Assembly (NCBI GenBank): GCA_028386065.3
Contig: JAKUCV010005672.1
Location: forward strand, 95,475-159,474
Length of the DNA: 64,000 bases
Direction of reading: 5' to 3'
Origin: Turnera subulata
Lineage: Eukaryota; Streptophyta; Magnoliopsida; Malpighiales; Passifloraceae
Below are positions 1-9,471 of this stretch, in pieces (the first letter of the stretch is position 1; every line of letters begins with the position of its first letter). The translations under genes and the position numbers were made by a program. Under the pieces are notes generated by a model. It saw only the letters and a list, made by a program, of their open reading frames with translations. It was not told the DNA's origin and searched no databases.

Positions 1-227
1 TTAATTATTAAATCAGTGCGCACAATGCCAACCTGCGTTACATAATAGACCATCTAGTCGATGCATCGTAAAAATTACCTAGATGGTTAACACAGCGGAT
101 TTATCTGTCCGCGTTCATGTCCCTAAATCATTCTCAAACTTGCTGGTGATACTAGGCCATTCTCATCTTAGGAAGGCCGTATAATAACTTTGGCAGCAAA
201 CAAACACATGGAAATTCATTGATTGTA

Positions 228-2511
228 AAAAACTTCTAGTTTTTCAATGAATAACCAAATAAATTTCGTGCAGCATTATTGATCCGGGATGGCCCAACCG
301 GTCATGCCAAACAAGATATCCAACAATCAACTTCTAGTTGATCTCAGCTTCGGGCTGTGCAGACTGTGCATTTAAACACTTAAAATTGCTAGCTTCAGGC
401 TAGTGCATTCCAGCTTCTGGCTGGATATGGTAAGTTTCAATTACTCGAATATTGTCTATTTAATAACTTGAAATTGCCAGCTTCTGGCTGCTATATATGT
501 GCCAGCTTCAGGCTGCTATACATGTGTCAATTTTAGGCTTAATTCTGCCACTCATGTCAAAAAGATCAGAATTATTGGACAATAATTAAAGTAGTGGCAA
601 ACTTTTCCAAAAGCAAAACCTCGAAGCTTGAAAAACTTTGGAGTTTACTGACAAATAATGCAAAGTTTTATTTACCGAAAAATCTTCTGGATCTTTTCGG
701 AGACAGAAAAAGGGTCCACATTTGAAAAAATGACACCTAGCTGTCTAATCTCAGACTATAAGAAGGGGAGGCAGTTGAGACAGGAAGATGTAGAAAACTC
801 AGAAAAACTCAACAAGACAAGAAAAATGCCTTCCCCAGCTACTGTTTTCTTTGTTGAGGGTGCCTCTCTAGGAAGAAGAAATAGGTTAGCTTATAGTATG
901 GTGAATGAGCAGCAAGAGGAATTACCGAATGGTCTGGCGAGAATTCCTCGTTTAGTGTTTGTTGATGAACTATATTCATCTAGGTTCTTTGTAACTCCTA
1001 TGGAAGAAACATTCTTCCTAGAGGACCAAAGCAATCTAAGGGCTTCCTTTTATAGCTCGACTAACTCTATTATGTTTTTCATATCTAATAGACTGCAGGA
1101 ATTTCAGCTAGAGCCTTCATGTCAAATTTTAAATCAAAGCAGTTATTATCAGGTTTCCATGATGGCTCGGACCGTCCCAAGGGTGACTGGGTTACCACCT
1201 ACATGGCCTAAGGTACGGCTTTTACTGTGGAATTGCAGGGGTGTAGCAAGAAGGTCTCAAGACTTTGTGCGTACCTTAAGGGATTTGAAGAATCAGTACA
1301 AGCTAACATGGTACTGATTACTGAGACTTTGTGGCAAGCAGGAGAGAATCATGGTGTGATTCCACTTCATTTTCCTCCGACGAATCGGTTTGAGATACCT
1401 GGAGAAAACAACATGGGTGGTATGTGGTTCTCCTGGAACGACAGTGTTGGGGTCAACATTAATGGTGAGGCTCAGAGTTTCAGGGTTAATGTTGTACCCA
1501 ACCGTTAAATAATTTTATTCAGCTTTATGTATGAGAACAATTCCTCTATGTGGATGTTCTCAAGTAATGATCCCTTCTGTAATAATAATATGTATGTTTT
1601 CTTTTAGCCTTGCCTTTTGTCATAATCTTCACAGTCATAATAGTTGGAATAATTTCTTCCATATCCTTGGCAACAGGCACTATACTGTCTCATTCACTTC
1701 AAGGAATGGAGCAGAATCAATTTAATGGGATCCATAACAAAACAATTTGTTTAATTGCTGTAAACAAGAAAATTTTATACTCTTCAGGAGTTTATGCTCT
1801 TCAGGAGCGTATGCATATGATCTTCTAGATCATAGTTACATTTGTGTTTTTCACAGTATAGGTATGCAAAAATATTCACATACAGTTTTCCTCTCCCCTT
1901 TGAATGCTGTTACATTTTTGAGTAGGTGAAATATTGCTCGTCAGGAGCACATTAAAAACCCATGCTCTTCTGGAGTGGATTAGTTTACTTTTATATGGAT
2001 AATTTCTGTTTATTCATTTCAGAATATATCGTTGCATTGTCTTCATGACAAATGCCTGGGTCATTATTCGAGAAACAACAAATCCATGTACATATAAAAA
2101 GAATTAGACAGCAATAAAGATAAACATAAGGTAATAAATATAACAAAAATAATAAAACTAAACATAAAAATTAAATTAATCAATATATGTCAAACTTGCA
2201 CCTTCAGGATATGTAAGAATAATATTTCAATATCGTGGTCGTTATCTTGACCAATTATGGTATCATCAACATTACATTTGTCCTTCAGGGACTCACATTT
2301 GCTTCAGGTGCGTACACTTGTATTTAAATTTCGTGAGAGTAACCATCTTCTGGTGGTCAGTCAAAGTCCAACTTCTAGTGGTCATATAAAGATTTGCAGG
2401 ACCTTTTGGCAGTAAGACTTCCGGTCTTTGGTGCATTTTTGAGTCTTCTGGACTCTTTCATTTAGTGTTCCAAACTATTTAATGCCCATGATAAATTTCT
2501 TCCGGAAATTT
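228..2511 (-). repeat. Array of short hairpins with a shared YNGAA loop in element A
   Basis: On the plus strand each unit reads stem-C-TTCNG (or TTCTA)-G-stem', so the element's sense RNA has C-YNGAA-G loops. Clear examples: 228-244, 326-342 (6-bp stem ATCAAC/GTTGAT), 345-357, 389-403 (CTAGC/GCTAG), 409-425, 478-490, 503-515, 675-700 (10 bp with one bulge), 1779-1791, 1793-1811, 1816-1834 (7 bp), 1935-1949, 2280-2292, 2342-2357, 2414-2428, 2441-2455 (GAGTC/GACTC) and 2493-2511 (7 bp). Weaker ones lie at 1963-1976 and 2369-2383. Stems differ in sequence but pair within themselves; loop and orientation are constant. Some have one bulged base next to the closing C-G pair. No function is established. 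Confidence 0.75.
1215..1508 (+). pseudogene. LINE endonuclease N-terminal fragment inside element A
   Basis: The plus strand encodes the start of an L1-type endonuclease (EEP fold): the LLLWNCRG motif at about 1217-1240, a helix ending LRDLKNQYKL, then after a frame change near 1300-1310 the continuation VLITETLWQAGEN and GGMWFSWND. These are the usual opening motifs of plant LINE ORF2. The frame is broken once and ends at a stop at 1506-1508, with no reverse transcriptase after it, so this is a short dead fragment. Reading is open upstream in the same frame from 658, but a copia-type hairpin at 675-700 suggests that the sequence before about 710 still belongs to element A. The left boundary of the LINE piece is therefore uncertain. 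Confidence 0.6.
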
Positions 2512-2616
2512 TGAGGGCCCAAAATCAAATAACATAATTAAAAGACTTAATTAAAATAAATAAACAGGGGCTTTTTATTAATTACCCCAATATAAATGAC
2601 AGAAAATTAAAATTGA

Positions 2617-2752
2617 TGGGCCTTGTATGAGCCCAAGCAAAACATAAAGAAAATTAAAAACAAGAAATATAAATACAATGGGCCTTTTAATAGCCCAATC
2701 AGAACGTAAATTAAAACAAAAAAATAAATATAATGGGCCTTTTATGAGCCCA
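2617..2752. repeat. Three spaced TGGGC/GCCCA inverted repeats in the element A leader
   Basis: Three copies of an imperfect palindrome of the form TGGGCctt..gaGCCCA lie at 2617-2635, 2679-2697 and 2734-2752, separated by A-rich spacers containing repeated aaattaaaa runs. Each can fold into a 5-bp stem with a 9-nt loop. GGGCC/GGCCCA motifs also occur in plant promoters, but here they are within the transcribed leader of a retrotransposon. Confidence 0.7.
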
Positions 2753-2765
2753 TTTGTAATAAAAA

Positions 2766-2843
2766 GGTGGCTTAGCCGACCAACAAATGAAACAAGGCGG
2801 CTTAGCCGGCCAACAAAAAGATAAGGCGGCTTAGCCGGCCAAT
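2766..2843. repeat. Three tandem copies of a 19-bp GGCGGCTTAGCCGGCCAAC repeat
   Basis: Copies at 2766-2784 (three mismatches or fewer), 2796-2814 and 2825-2843 are separated by A-rich 10-11-bp spacers. The core GGCTTAGCC is itself nearly self-complementary. They lie next to the TGGGC palindromes in the leader of element A and have no counterpart in element B. Confidence 0.75.
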
Positions 2844-2904
2844 ATTGAATACTATAACAGAGGGTATGCTTACTCGATAAATCTTTCAGCAATTTAAATT
2901 CTAC

Positions 2905-3750
2905 CTTTTTTTTTTTTACATTTCTCTCCACATTTTTTTACCTCCTTTTTTTTCTTTTCTCTCTTTTTCACCCCTTTTTTTTCTATTTCTTTTTCCTTTT
3001 TTTAATTTTCTCTCTCTCTTCCTCCCCTCTTTTTTTCGGTTTTTTTTTGACGGGCTGGGCCTATGAATAAAATCAGCCCAGCCTTGTTCATGTCCCGGCC
3101 CGACCCAGACCCAAGAGAGGAGGCCAGATGCAGCCCAGGCCCAGCAGGGACTAAAAACCCAGCTCAGCCAGTCGGCAACCCGACCCGCGTCTCCCAACCG
3201 GGCCGTCTCCAACCCGTGACAGCATACCATGGCCACCGACGAGGGGAGCGGCGCGACGGGCGGCGAGAGTTAATGGCACGGTGGAAGCGGCAGCGAGGTG
3301 ACGAGTTGGAGGTCCATGGACGGCGCCGTGTAAAGGAGGGAGACGGGCAGGGATCCGGCACATGGAACTGGAAGCGGGTCGGCTTCATGTGGGGTTGCTC
3401 CAATAGCTTGCGAGGAGCAGCAGCGGCTGCTGCTGCTGGCGGTGGAAGCAAGGCGGATTTCCAAGCAAGGGGGCGGCGCGGCCGCTACTGGTGGCGCGAC
3501 GAAGGGAGGCAGACCCGACTGTTCATTCGGGTTGTTGGGTCTTCTCGTCGGGTCTTCAGCTGTGGACGGCGCGTCCAGAGGCAGCGATGGGCGGAGGAGG
3601 CGCCGTTCGTTCGGCGTTGGCGAGTGGAACACGCCGGTGGTGGCTGTGTCCCGAGAAGCGGCCCGAAACGGTTAGGGGTGAACAGTGCCGATGGTGGCCA
3701 ACTGTTCATCTCCTTCCCCGTTTTCATTCAGTTTACGGGTTAGTTTTTCT
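2905..3750 (-). other. Element A leader: polypyrimidine tract and GC-rich block
   Basis: On the plus strand a T/C-rich tract (about 2905-3048) is followed by about 690 bp of GC-rich DNA (3050-3745) that is open in several frames on both strands. The overlapping open frames give low-complexity proline/arginine/alanine products without recognisable domains, so I do not call a protein. On the element's own (minus) strand the order from the primer site is GC-rich block, GGGCC-type words, then a purine-rich tract. The same order of features recurs in the LTR-like units at 59543-64000. Confidence 0.5.
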
Positions 3751-3798
3751 GCTCAGTTTTCTTCCTTGATCGGGTAGAAACTATCGTGCTGATAACGT

Positions 3799-4010
3799 GT
3801 TGAAAATGAGGAGAGTGATATGGTGTGGCTTTTGTTTAATGAAGCAGAGGAAACGAAGATGAAGAACAGAAGAAGAAATGAGGAAGAAGAAGAGAAAATG
3901 GGCAGAGCCTTCATTCGTCTTTTTTATTCGTTAATTGTACAATATATAGAAATACAGAGGGATGTTAGGTGGGTATAATGATATTCATTTTGCACGTTTT
4001 ATTTATAACA
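3799..4010 (-). repeat. 5' LTR of element A (212 bp) with adjacent primer-binding region
   Basis: On the plus strand it starts TGTTGAAAATG at 3799 and ends ATTTATAACA at 4010, giving TG...CA termini in both directions. Immediately inside, 3784-3798 reads cgtgctgataacg, the same primer-site word found inside element B's 5' LTR (tgataacg at 9464-9471). The first about 45 nt of the LTR, read on the minus strand, resemble those of B's LTR; the rest differs and is much shorter (212 versus 481 bp). I cannot assign the primer tRNA. Confidence 0.7.
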
Positions 4011-4378
4011 GAATAATTATATTAATGATGGAGGGAGGAAAGAAGAGATGTGTATGGAAATTTGCAGAGAGTGAGTTTATGATGATCAAAGGTGTAAGTG
4101 TGTATGGAAATGAAGGGGTATTTACAGGTGAAAATGGGATGAATAAAAACAAATGAGTATGATTAATTTAATAAGATAAAATCAAAAGGAAATTAGGTAA
4201 AGAAAGATGGTATTAAGATTAGGACAAAGGGAATTATGAAGAGTAAATGGCCAAAGGGATGAATCCAATTGGATGTTAGGTTGAGGGGTAAAATATTTAC
4301 CGGGGGTAAATTCGGGTATGGTAAAAACGAGTTCTACTGGATGGTAACAATGACATTCACCATAATTTATTTATAATA
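4011..4378 (-). repeat. Truncated 3' LTR of element B
   Basis: 4011-4378 matches 9585-9952 nearly base for base, with about ten differences and small indels. The outer about 113 bp (counterpart of 9472-9584) are missing and element A's LTR starts at the next base. The terminal CA seen at 9951-9952 is TA here. A polypurine tract (minus strand caagggggag, 4388-4379) abuts it, as expected for plus-strand priming next to a 3' LTR. Confidence 0.85.
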
Positions 4379-4480
4379 CTCCCCCTTGAATGTCATTATA
4401 CTCTGGGTAGGATACGCTTTAGAAGAACTGCCTCGTTAAAAACCTTGCCAAGAAAAATCCAGTGGGATAAAAACTTGGTG
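4379..4480 (-). other. Polypurine tract and conserved non-coding block downstream of pol
   Basis: 4379-4388 is the polypurine tract on the minus strand. 4430-4480 contains tcgttaaaaaccttgcc followed by a gaaaaatccagtggga-type word, a non-coding block that I recognise as recurrent between pol and the 3' LTR of many plant copia elements. It does not code for protein here. Its role is not known to me. Confidence 0.55.
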
Positions 4481-4506
4481 AAGGAAAAAAGAGTGCAGTG
4501 CGTATT

Positions 4507-7500
4507 CTACTCTCCTTCATTTTGGCCTCCCTTGATGTCACGAAGTCGTCGCATGCCAATCTTCCTTATCAAGTTCTCAAAAATTGAAGTAGGTAGTGAT
4601 TTTGTAAATAGGTCTGCCAAATTGTCACTTGAGCGAATCTGTTGAACACAAATATCACCATTCTTCTAGAGATCATGAGTGAAAAAGAATTTTGGTGATA
4701 TGTGCTTTGTCCGGTCGCCTTTGATGTATCCTTTCTTCAATTGGGCAATGCAGGCAGCATTATCTTCATAAATGATTATTGGAACATCTTTCCCACTATC
4801 CAATTCACAAGAATCTCGAATATGTTGTGTCATTGATCTTAGCCAAACACACTCTCGACTAGCTTCATGTATGGCTACAATTTCTGCATTATTTGAAGAG
4901 GTGGCAACAATACTTTGCTTTGTGGATCGCCACGATATAGCTGTTCCTCCATAAGTAAACAAGTAGCCTGTTTGTGTCCGAGCCTTATGTGGATCAGACA
5001 AATAACCTGCATCTGCATAACCAATTAGATCGGGTTTGGACCCGGATGAATAAAATAATCCCATATCCATGGTACCCCAAAGATATCGAAAAATTTGTTT
5101 CATCCCATTCCAATGTCTGCGAGTTGGGGCAGAACTATATCTTGCTAGTAAACTGACAGTAAAAGATATATCAGGTCTTGTATCAGTAGCAAGATACATT
5201 AAAGCTCCAATCGCACTGAGATATGGTACTTCCGGACCAAGAATCTCTTCATTATCTTCTCAAGGTCTAAAAATATCTTTCTTTTGATTAAGCGACCTCA
5301 CAACCATCGGGGTACTTGTTGGATGCGCTTTGTCCATATAAAATTTTTTCAATACCTTCTCGGTATAATGTGTTTGATGGACAAAGATCCCATTTTTTAA
5401 ATGGGCAATTTGAAGACCTAGACAGAGTTTTGTCTTTCCAAGGTCTTTCATTTCAAATTCTTTCTTTAAACAATGCACGGATTTGGAAACTTCTTCAGGA
5501 GTTTCAATAATATTTAAATCATCAACATAAACAACAATGATGACATATTCATGCATGGACCTTTTAATAAAAACACATGGACATATGGAATCATTTTTGT
5601 AGCCTTCTTTTACCAAGTATTCACTGAGACGATTATACCACATACGTCCAGATTGCTTCAAGCCATATAAAGATCTTTTCAATTTAATTGAGTATATATC
5701 CCGGGAATTAGTTGCTTCGGGCAACTTGAGTCCTTCAGGGACTCTCATGTATATATCATGGCTTATAGGTCCATAGAGATAGGCTGTAACAACATCCACT
5801 AGATGTATTTCTAATTTTTCATGTACTGCCAGACTAATTAGATACCGAAAAGTTGTTGCATCCACCACAGGGGAGTATGTCTCCTCATAATCAATACCAG
5901 GTCGTTGGGTAAAACCTTATGCGACAAGCCGTGCTTTATATCTCACTATTTTATTTTTCTCATTTCTTTTCCGCACAAATACCCATTTGTAACCGACCGG
6001 TTTTACACCATCAGGTATTGGGACTACAGGCCCAAAAACTTCTCGCTTCATGAGCGAGTCTAACTCAGCCTTAATTGTGTCTCTCCATTTTGGCCAATCA
6101 TTTCTACGCCGGCATTCATCAATTGATTTAGGCTCATGATCCTCATTTCCTTCCATAATATTTAGTGCTACATTATATGCAAAAATTCTGTCGACGGTTA
6201 TTTCACGTCGGTTCCATCTTGTTCCTGACATAATATAGTTGATTGAGATCTCATCATTTTGACTTATTTCAGGTACCTGAGTTACTTCTGGAACATTACA
6301 ATTTATGTCAGGATCCTCTTCTAGAGGATTATCAATTTGAACCTCTACAGGAGGTTTTATTACCTTGTTGGGGCCATCTTGTATCTTTACTCCTTTTCTC
6401 TGTTGAGGATTTTTTTCTTTGGAACCGAGTGGTCTGCCACGCTTCTGGCGTGCTTTAGAATCATTTGCATTCTTTAGTTGTCCTTCGGGGACATCAATTC
6501 TAGCAGGAGCATTTGCAGCTGGTACATGAGATTTGGTCACTCTATTGATATCAGTAAAAGTGTCTGGTAATTGATTTGCTATATTTTGCAAATGAATTAT
6601 CTTTTGAACTTCAAGTTCACACTGATTTGTTCGAGGATCAAGACTTGATAATGATATAGCATTCCATTTAATTTCTCTATCCAGCTGCTTATTTTCTCCC
6701 TCTAATGTTGGATAAATATTTTCATCAAAATGACAATCAGCAAATCTTGCTGTAAATAAATCTCCAGTTGTTGGTTCCAAATATTTTATAATTGATGGAG
6801 ATTTATATCCAACATATATTCCCAATCTTCTTTGAGGATCCATTGTAGTTCGCTGTGGTGGAGCAATTGGCACATATACTGCACAACCAAAGGTCCGAAG
6901 ATGGGAGATATTAGGTTCGTGACCATGAACCAATTGAATGGGGGAAAGCTTATGATAGCTTGTTGGCCTGATGCGCACAAGTGCTGCTGCATGCAAAATA
7001 GCATGTCCCCAAGCAGTAACGGGGAGTTTGCATCTCATCAGTAATGGCCTCGAAATCAACTGAAGGCATTTAATCAACGATTCTGCTAGACCATTTTGGG
7101 TATGAACATGAGCTACAAGATATTCAACCACAATTCCAATTGACATACAATAGTCATTAAACGCCTTAGAGGTGAATTCAGCAGCATTATTAAGACGTAT
7201 AGTCTTAATTGCATGATCAGGGAAGTGTGCCCGCAATTTGATCAATTGTGATAATAAGCGCGCAAACGCCAAATTGCGTGAGGACAACAGGCACACATGG
7301 GACCATCTAGTTGATGCATCAATTAAAACCATAAAATATCTAAATGGTCCACACGGTGGATGTATAAGTCCACAAATATCTCCCTGAATTCTTTCTAAAA
7401 ATGCTGGTGATTCAGAACCAACCTTATCATATGAAGGCCAGATAATTAATTTTCCTTGTGAACAAGCAGCACATGAAAATTCATTAGATTGAAAAATCTT

Positions 7501-8067
7501 CTGGTTTTTCAATGGATGACCAAATGAATTTTTAATAATTCGGCGCATCAATATTGATCCGGGATGGCCCAACCGGTCATGCCAAATTTTTAACTCATTA
7601 GTCAGCTTCAGGCTAGTGCCAGCTTCTGGCTGGGTATAATAATTTTCAATGACTCGAATATTTGTGTAGTACAATCTAGAAGATAATACATGTAATTTTT
7701 CCACAACTTGTTTGTTACCTGTAGTGGTAATTTCTGTAATATAGAGATATTCATCATCTCTTTCATTCATTGTCTCAATATGATATCCATTTAAACGGAT
7801 ATCCTTAAAACTCAACAGATTTCTTTGAGACTTTGAAGAGAACAAAGCATTTTCAATGATTATCTTTGTTCCCTTTGGTAGTAGTATTTGAGCTTTTTCG
7901 GAGCCTTCAATTATTTTTGTACTACCAGAGATTGTACTAACATATGCCTTTTCAAATTTCAAAGTAAAGAAATATTTCCGTTCATTAAATACGGAATGAG
8001 TAGTTGCACTGTCTGCTAGACAGATATCTGAGTCATTGTTCTTGGAACCATATAGTTGAATGTTCAT
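4507..8067 (-). pseudogene. copia pol (protease-integrase-RT-RNase H), three nonsense breaks
   Basis: One frame of about 1,186 codons from ATG 8067 to TAG 4507, with no frameshift. Seen in order: aspartic protease core LADSATTH; pre-integrase HDRLGHPG; integrase core with GDI, LIDAST, RLNNAAEF and VAHVHTQNGLAES; RT start FVRKRNEKN/RYKARLVA; RT catalytic YVDD; RNase H motifs GYADAGYLSDP and YEDNAACIAQ. In-frame stops occur at 5919-5917 (TAA), 5262-5260 (TGA) and 4668-4666 (TAG). The second catalytic Asp of the integrase triad (usual RLDNA context) is Asn here, so integrase should be inactive even apart from the stops. pol starts with its own ATG, separate from gag. Confidence 0.9.
5224..7633 (-). 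repeat. YNGAA-loop hairpins embedded in element B pol
   Basis: Same hairpin type as in element A, inside coding sequence. Plus-strand positions: 5224-5239 (TGGT-a-C/G-ACCA), 5486-5505 (7 bp, one bulge), 5710-5726 (AGTTGC/GCAACT), 5728-5744 (GAGTCC/GGACTC), 6281-6294 (weak), 6313-6329 (ATCCTC/GAGGAT), 6438-6452 (CACGC/GCGTG), 6479-6493 (TGTCC/GGACA), about 7484-7510 (10 bp, one bulge) and 7619-7633 (CCAGC/GCTGG). Loops are TTCAG, TTCGG, TTCTG, TTCCG or TTCTA on this strand. Several fall on Pro-Glu codons in pol (VPEG, LPEA, TPEE). Confidence 0.7.
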
Positions 8068-8212
8068 TTCTTCATAAAAGAAAATAAAAGATGCATAAGA
8101 AAGTAATACTGAACTGAAATTTATTCCAAATTAAAAGAACATTAAGAACATTAATGTAAATAAACAACAGATAAGAACATAAATGTAAAATACAAAGAAA
8201 TAGACAATAAGA
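8068..8212 (-). other. AT-rich spacer between gag and pol with intron-like and poly(A)-like signals
   Basis: The 145 bp between the gag stop and the pol ATG have stops in every frame I checked. In the sense strand it is T-rich and contains ggAATAAAtttcag (poly(A)-signal-like, about 8113-8126) and a pyrimidine-rich run ending in tatgaag just before the pol ATG. Plant Ty1/copia elements are known to make a short spliced or prematurely terminated gag RNA; this spacer could serve such a purpose, but no splice donor is decisive. Confidence 0.45.
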
Positions 8213-9269
8213 TTATTCTTGCTTCATTTTCTTGCTTGCTTCTTCTGGATCAGCAAGATAATCATCAATATCAAGATATGAGTCAGACTGGAAGGCAGCA
8301 TCTTGGTCATCATTTTGAACGAAATTTGTTTCAACAGCCTTATTTTTGGCTTTCAAAGATGATTGATAAAGTTCCACCAAATGCTTTGCTGTACGACATA
8401 CCCGTGACCAATGACCTATCATGCCACATCGATAGCAGACTGTCTCGTGATTTTTCTTATCATGATATTTGGCATCATTCGTATGTTTTCCTTTAGCCTT
8501 GCTAATATTGCGGTCACAGGAATTAAAATTGTTCCTTCCACATCCACGCCCACGTCCCCGGCCACGACCTTTTCCACGGCCACGACCAGAATTATCATGC
8601 ACTGCTGCATTCGCTTCTGGGAATGGAGCAGAAGCAGTGGGACGAGACTCATGATTTTTCATCAATAGCTCGTTATTTTGTTCGGCCACCAGAAGGCAAG
8701 AAATTAAATTAGAATATCTGGTGAAACCTTTTTCACGATACTGCTGCTGCAGGAGCACATTGGATGCATGAAAAGTAGAGAATGTTTTCTCTAACATATC
8801 CATATCAGTAATATTTTCTCCACATAGTTTTAGCTGAGAGCTGATTCGAAACACAGCTGAATTATATTCATGCACAGATTTGAAATCTTGCAACCTCAGG
8901 TGCATCCACTCATAACGAGCTTTTGGGAGTATGACCATCTTCAGGTGATCATACCTTTCTTTCAAATTATTCCAAAGATCTGCTGGATTTTTGACAGTAA
9001 GATATTCCGTCTTTAGACTATCGTGAAGATGGTGACGGAGAAAAATTATGGCTTTTGCCTTATCTTGACTAGATGTATCTTTTGCTTTTTCTTGACTAGT
9101 CCCTTCTTTATCTTGAATAGATACGGCTTTTTCCTTATCTTGAGGGGATTTTATAGTATGCCCCAGGCCCTGAGCTTCTAAATGCATTTCTGCATCTAGT
9201 CTCCATGATAGATAATTTCTTCCGAAAATATCTAGGGCATCAAAACTCAAGCTTTGCAAGGTTTGCCAT
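8213..9269 (-). pseudogene. copia gag with CCHC zinc knuckle, N-terminal 1-base frameshift
   Basis: Structural protein of the virus-like particle. The likely start is ATG 9269 (reads MANLAKLE). A run of T in the sense strand at about 9245-9242 is one base too long for the family's pattern, so frame changes there and the remaining about 340 residues (FDALDIFGRNYLSW...) run open to the stop at 8213. Visible domains: UBN2-type Gag core (DLWNNLKERYDH, ARYEWMHLRLQDFKSVHEYN), a GRGRGKGRGRGRGRG basic linker, and a zinc knuckle CYRCGMIGHWSRVC (C-X2-C-X4-H-X4-C). The gag frame ends before pol, so the two are not fused. Confidence 0.8.
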
Positions 9270-9471
9270 TATAACAGTAAAGAAATAATAACAAAATATA
9301 AAACAAATATAAAGAGAAATAATAATAGAAATTATATAGTATATACGCTTACTCGATAAATCTTTCAGCTATATTAATACTATATATGTATAATAAAAAA
9401 TGATTAAAGTAGTAATAAGAAAAGGTTTAGAAATGATTACCTTGATAAGGTAGAGACTCGTGTTGATAACG

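Larger units (their letters stand above)
1..4010 (-). mobile_element. Element A: coding-dead Ty1/copia retrotransposon, 5' part (runs off the left edge)
   Basis: Read on the minus strand this is a 5' LTR (4010-3799), a primer-site region, a long leader (about 3798-2520), a degenerate gag region (about 2520-1560) and a degenerate integrase-side region (about 700-1). Family membership is seen by colinear similarity to element B: 190-460 matches B around 7440-7680, 1590-1650 matches about 8490-8545, 2380-2500 matches about 8940-9220, and 2855-2890 matches about 9345-9375. No gag or pol reading frame survives in A, so it is either a decayed copy or a non-autonomous relative dependent on proteins from elements such as B. 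It is interrupted near 710-1510 by a LINE-derived piece on the other strand. It carries a dense hairpin series (separate entry). The 3' half lies outside the window. Confidence 0.75.

Noticed and set aside
658..1214. Whole 219-residue ORF as a LINE ORF
   Set aside because: The first part contains a copia-type hairpin (675-700) and no LINE motif; only the end (from about 1215) is recognisable.
3063..3743. 226-residue plus-strand ORF and several overlapping minus-strand ORFs
   Set aside because: GC-rich, stop-poor DNA inside a retrotransposon leader; products are low complexity and open in many frames at once.
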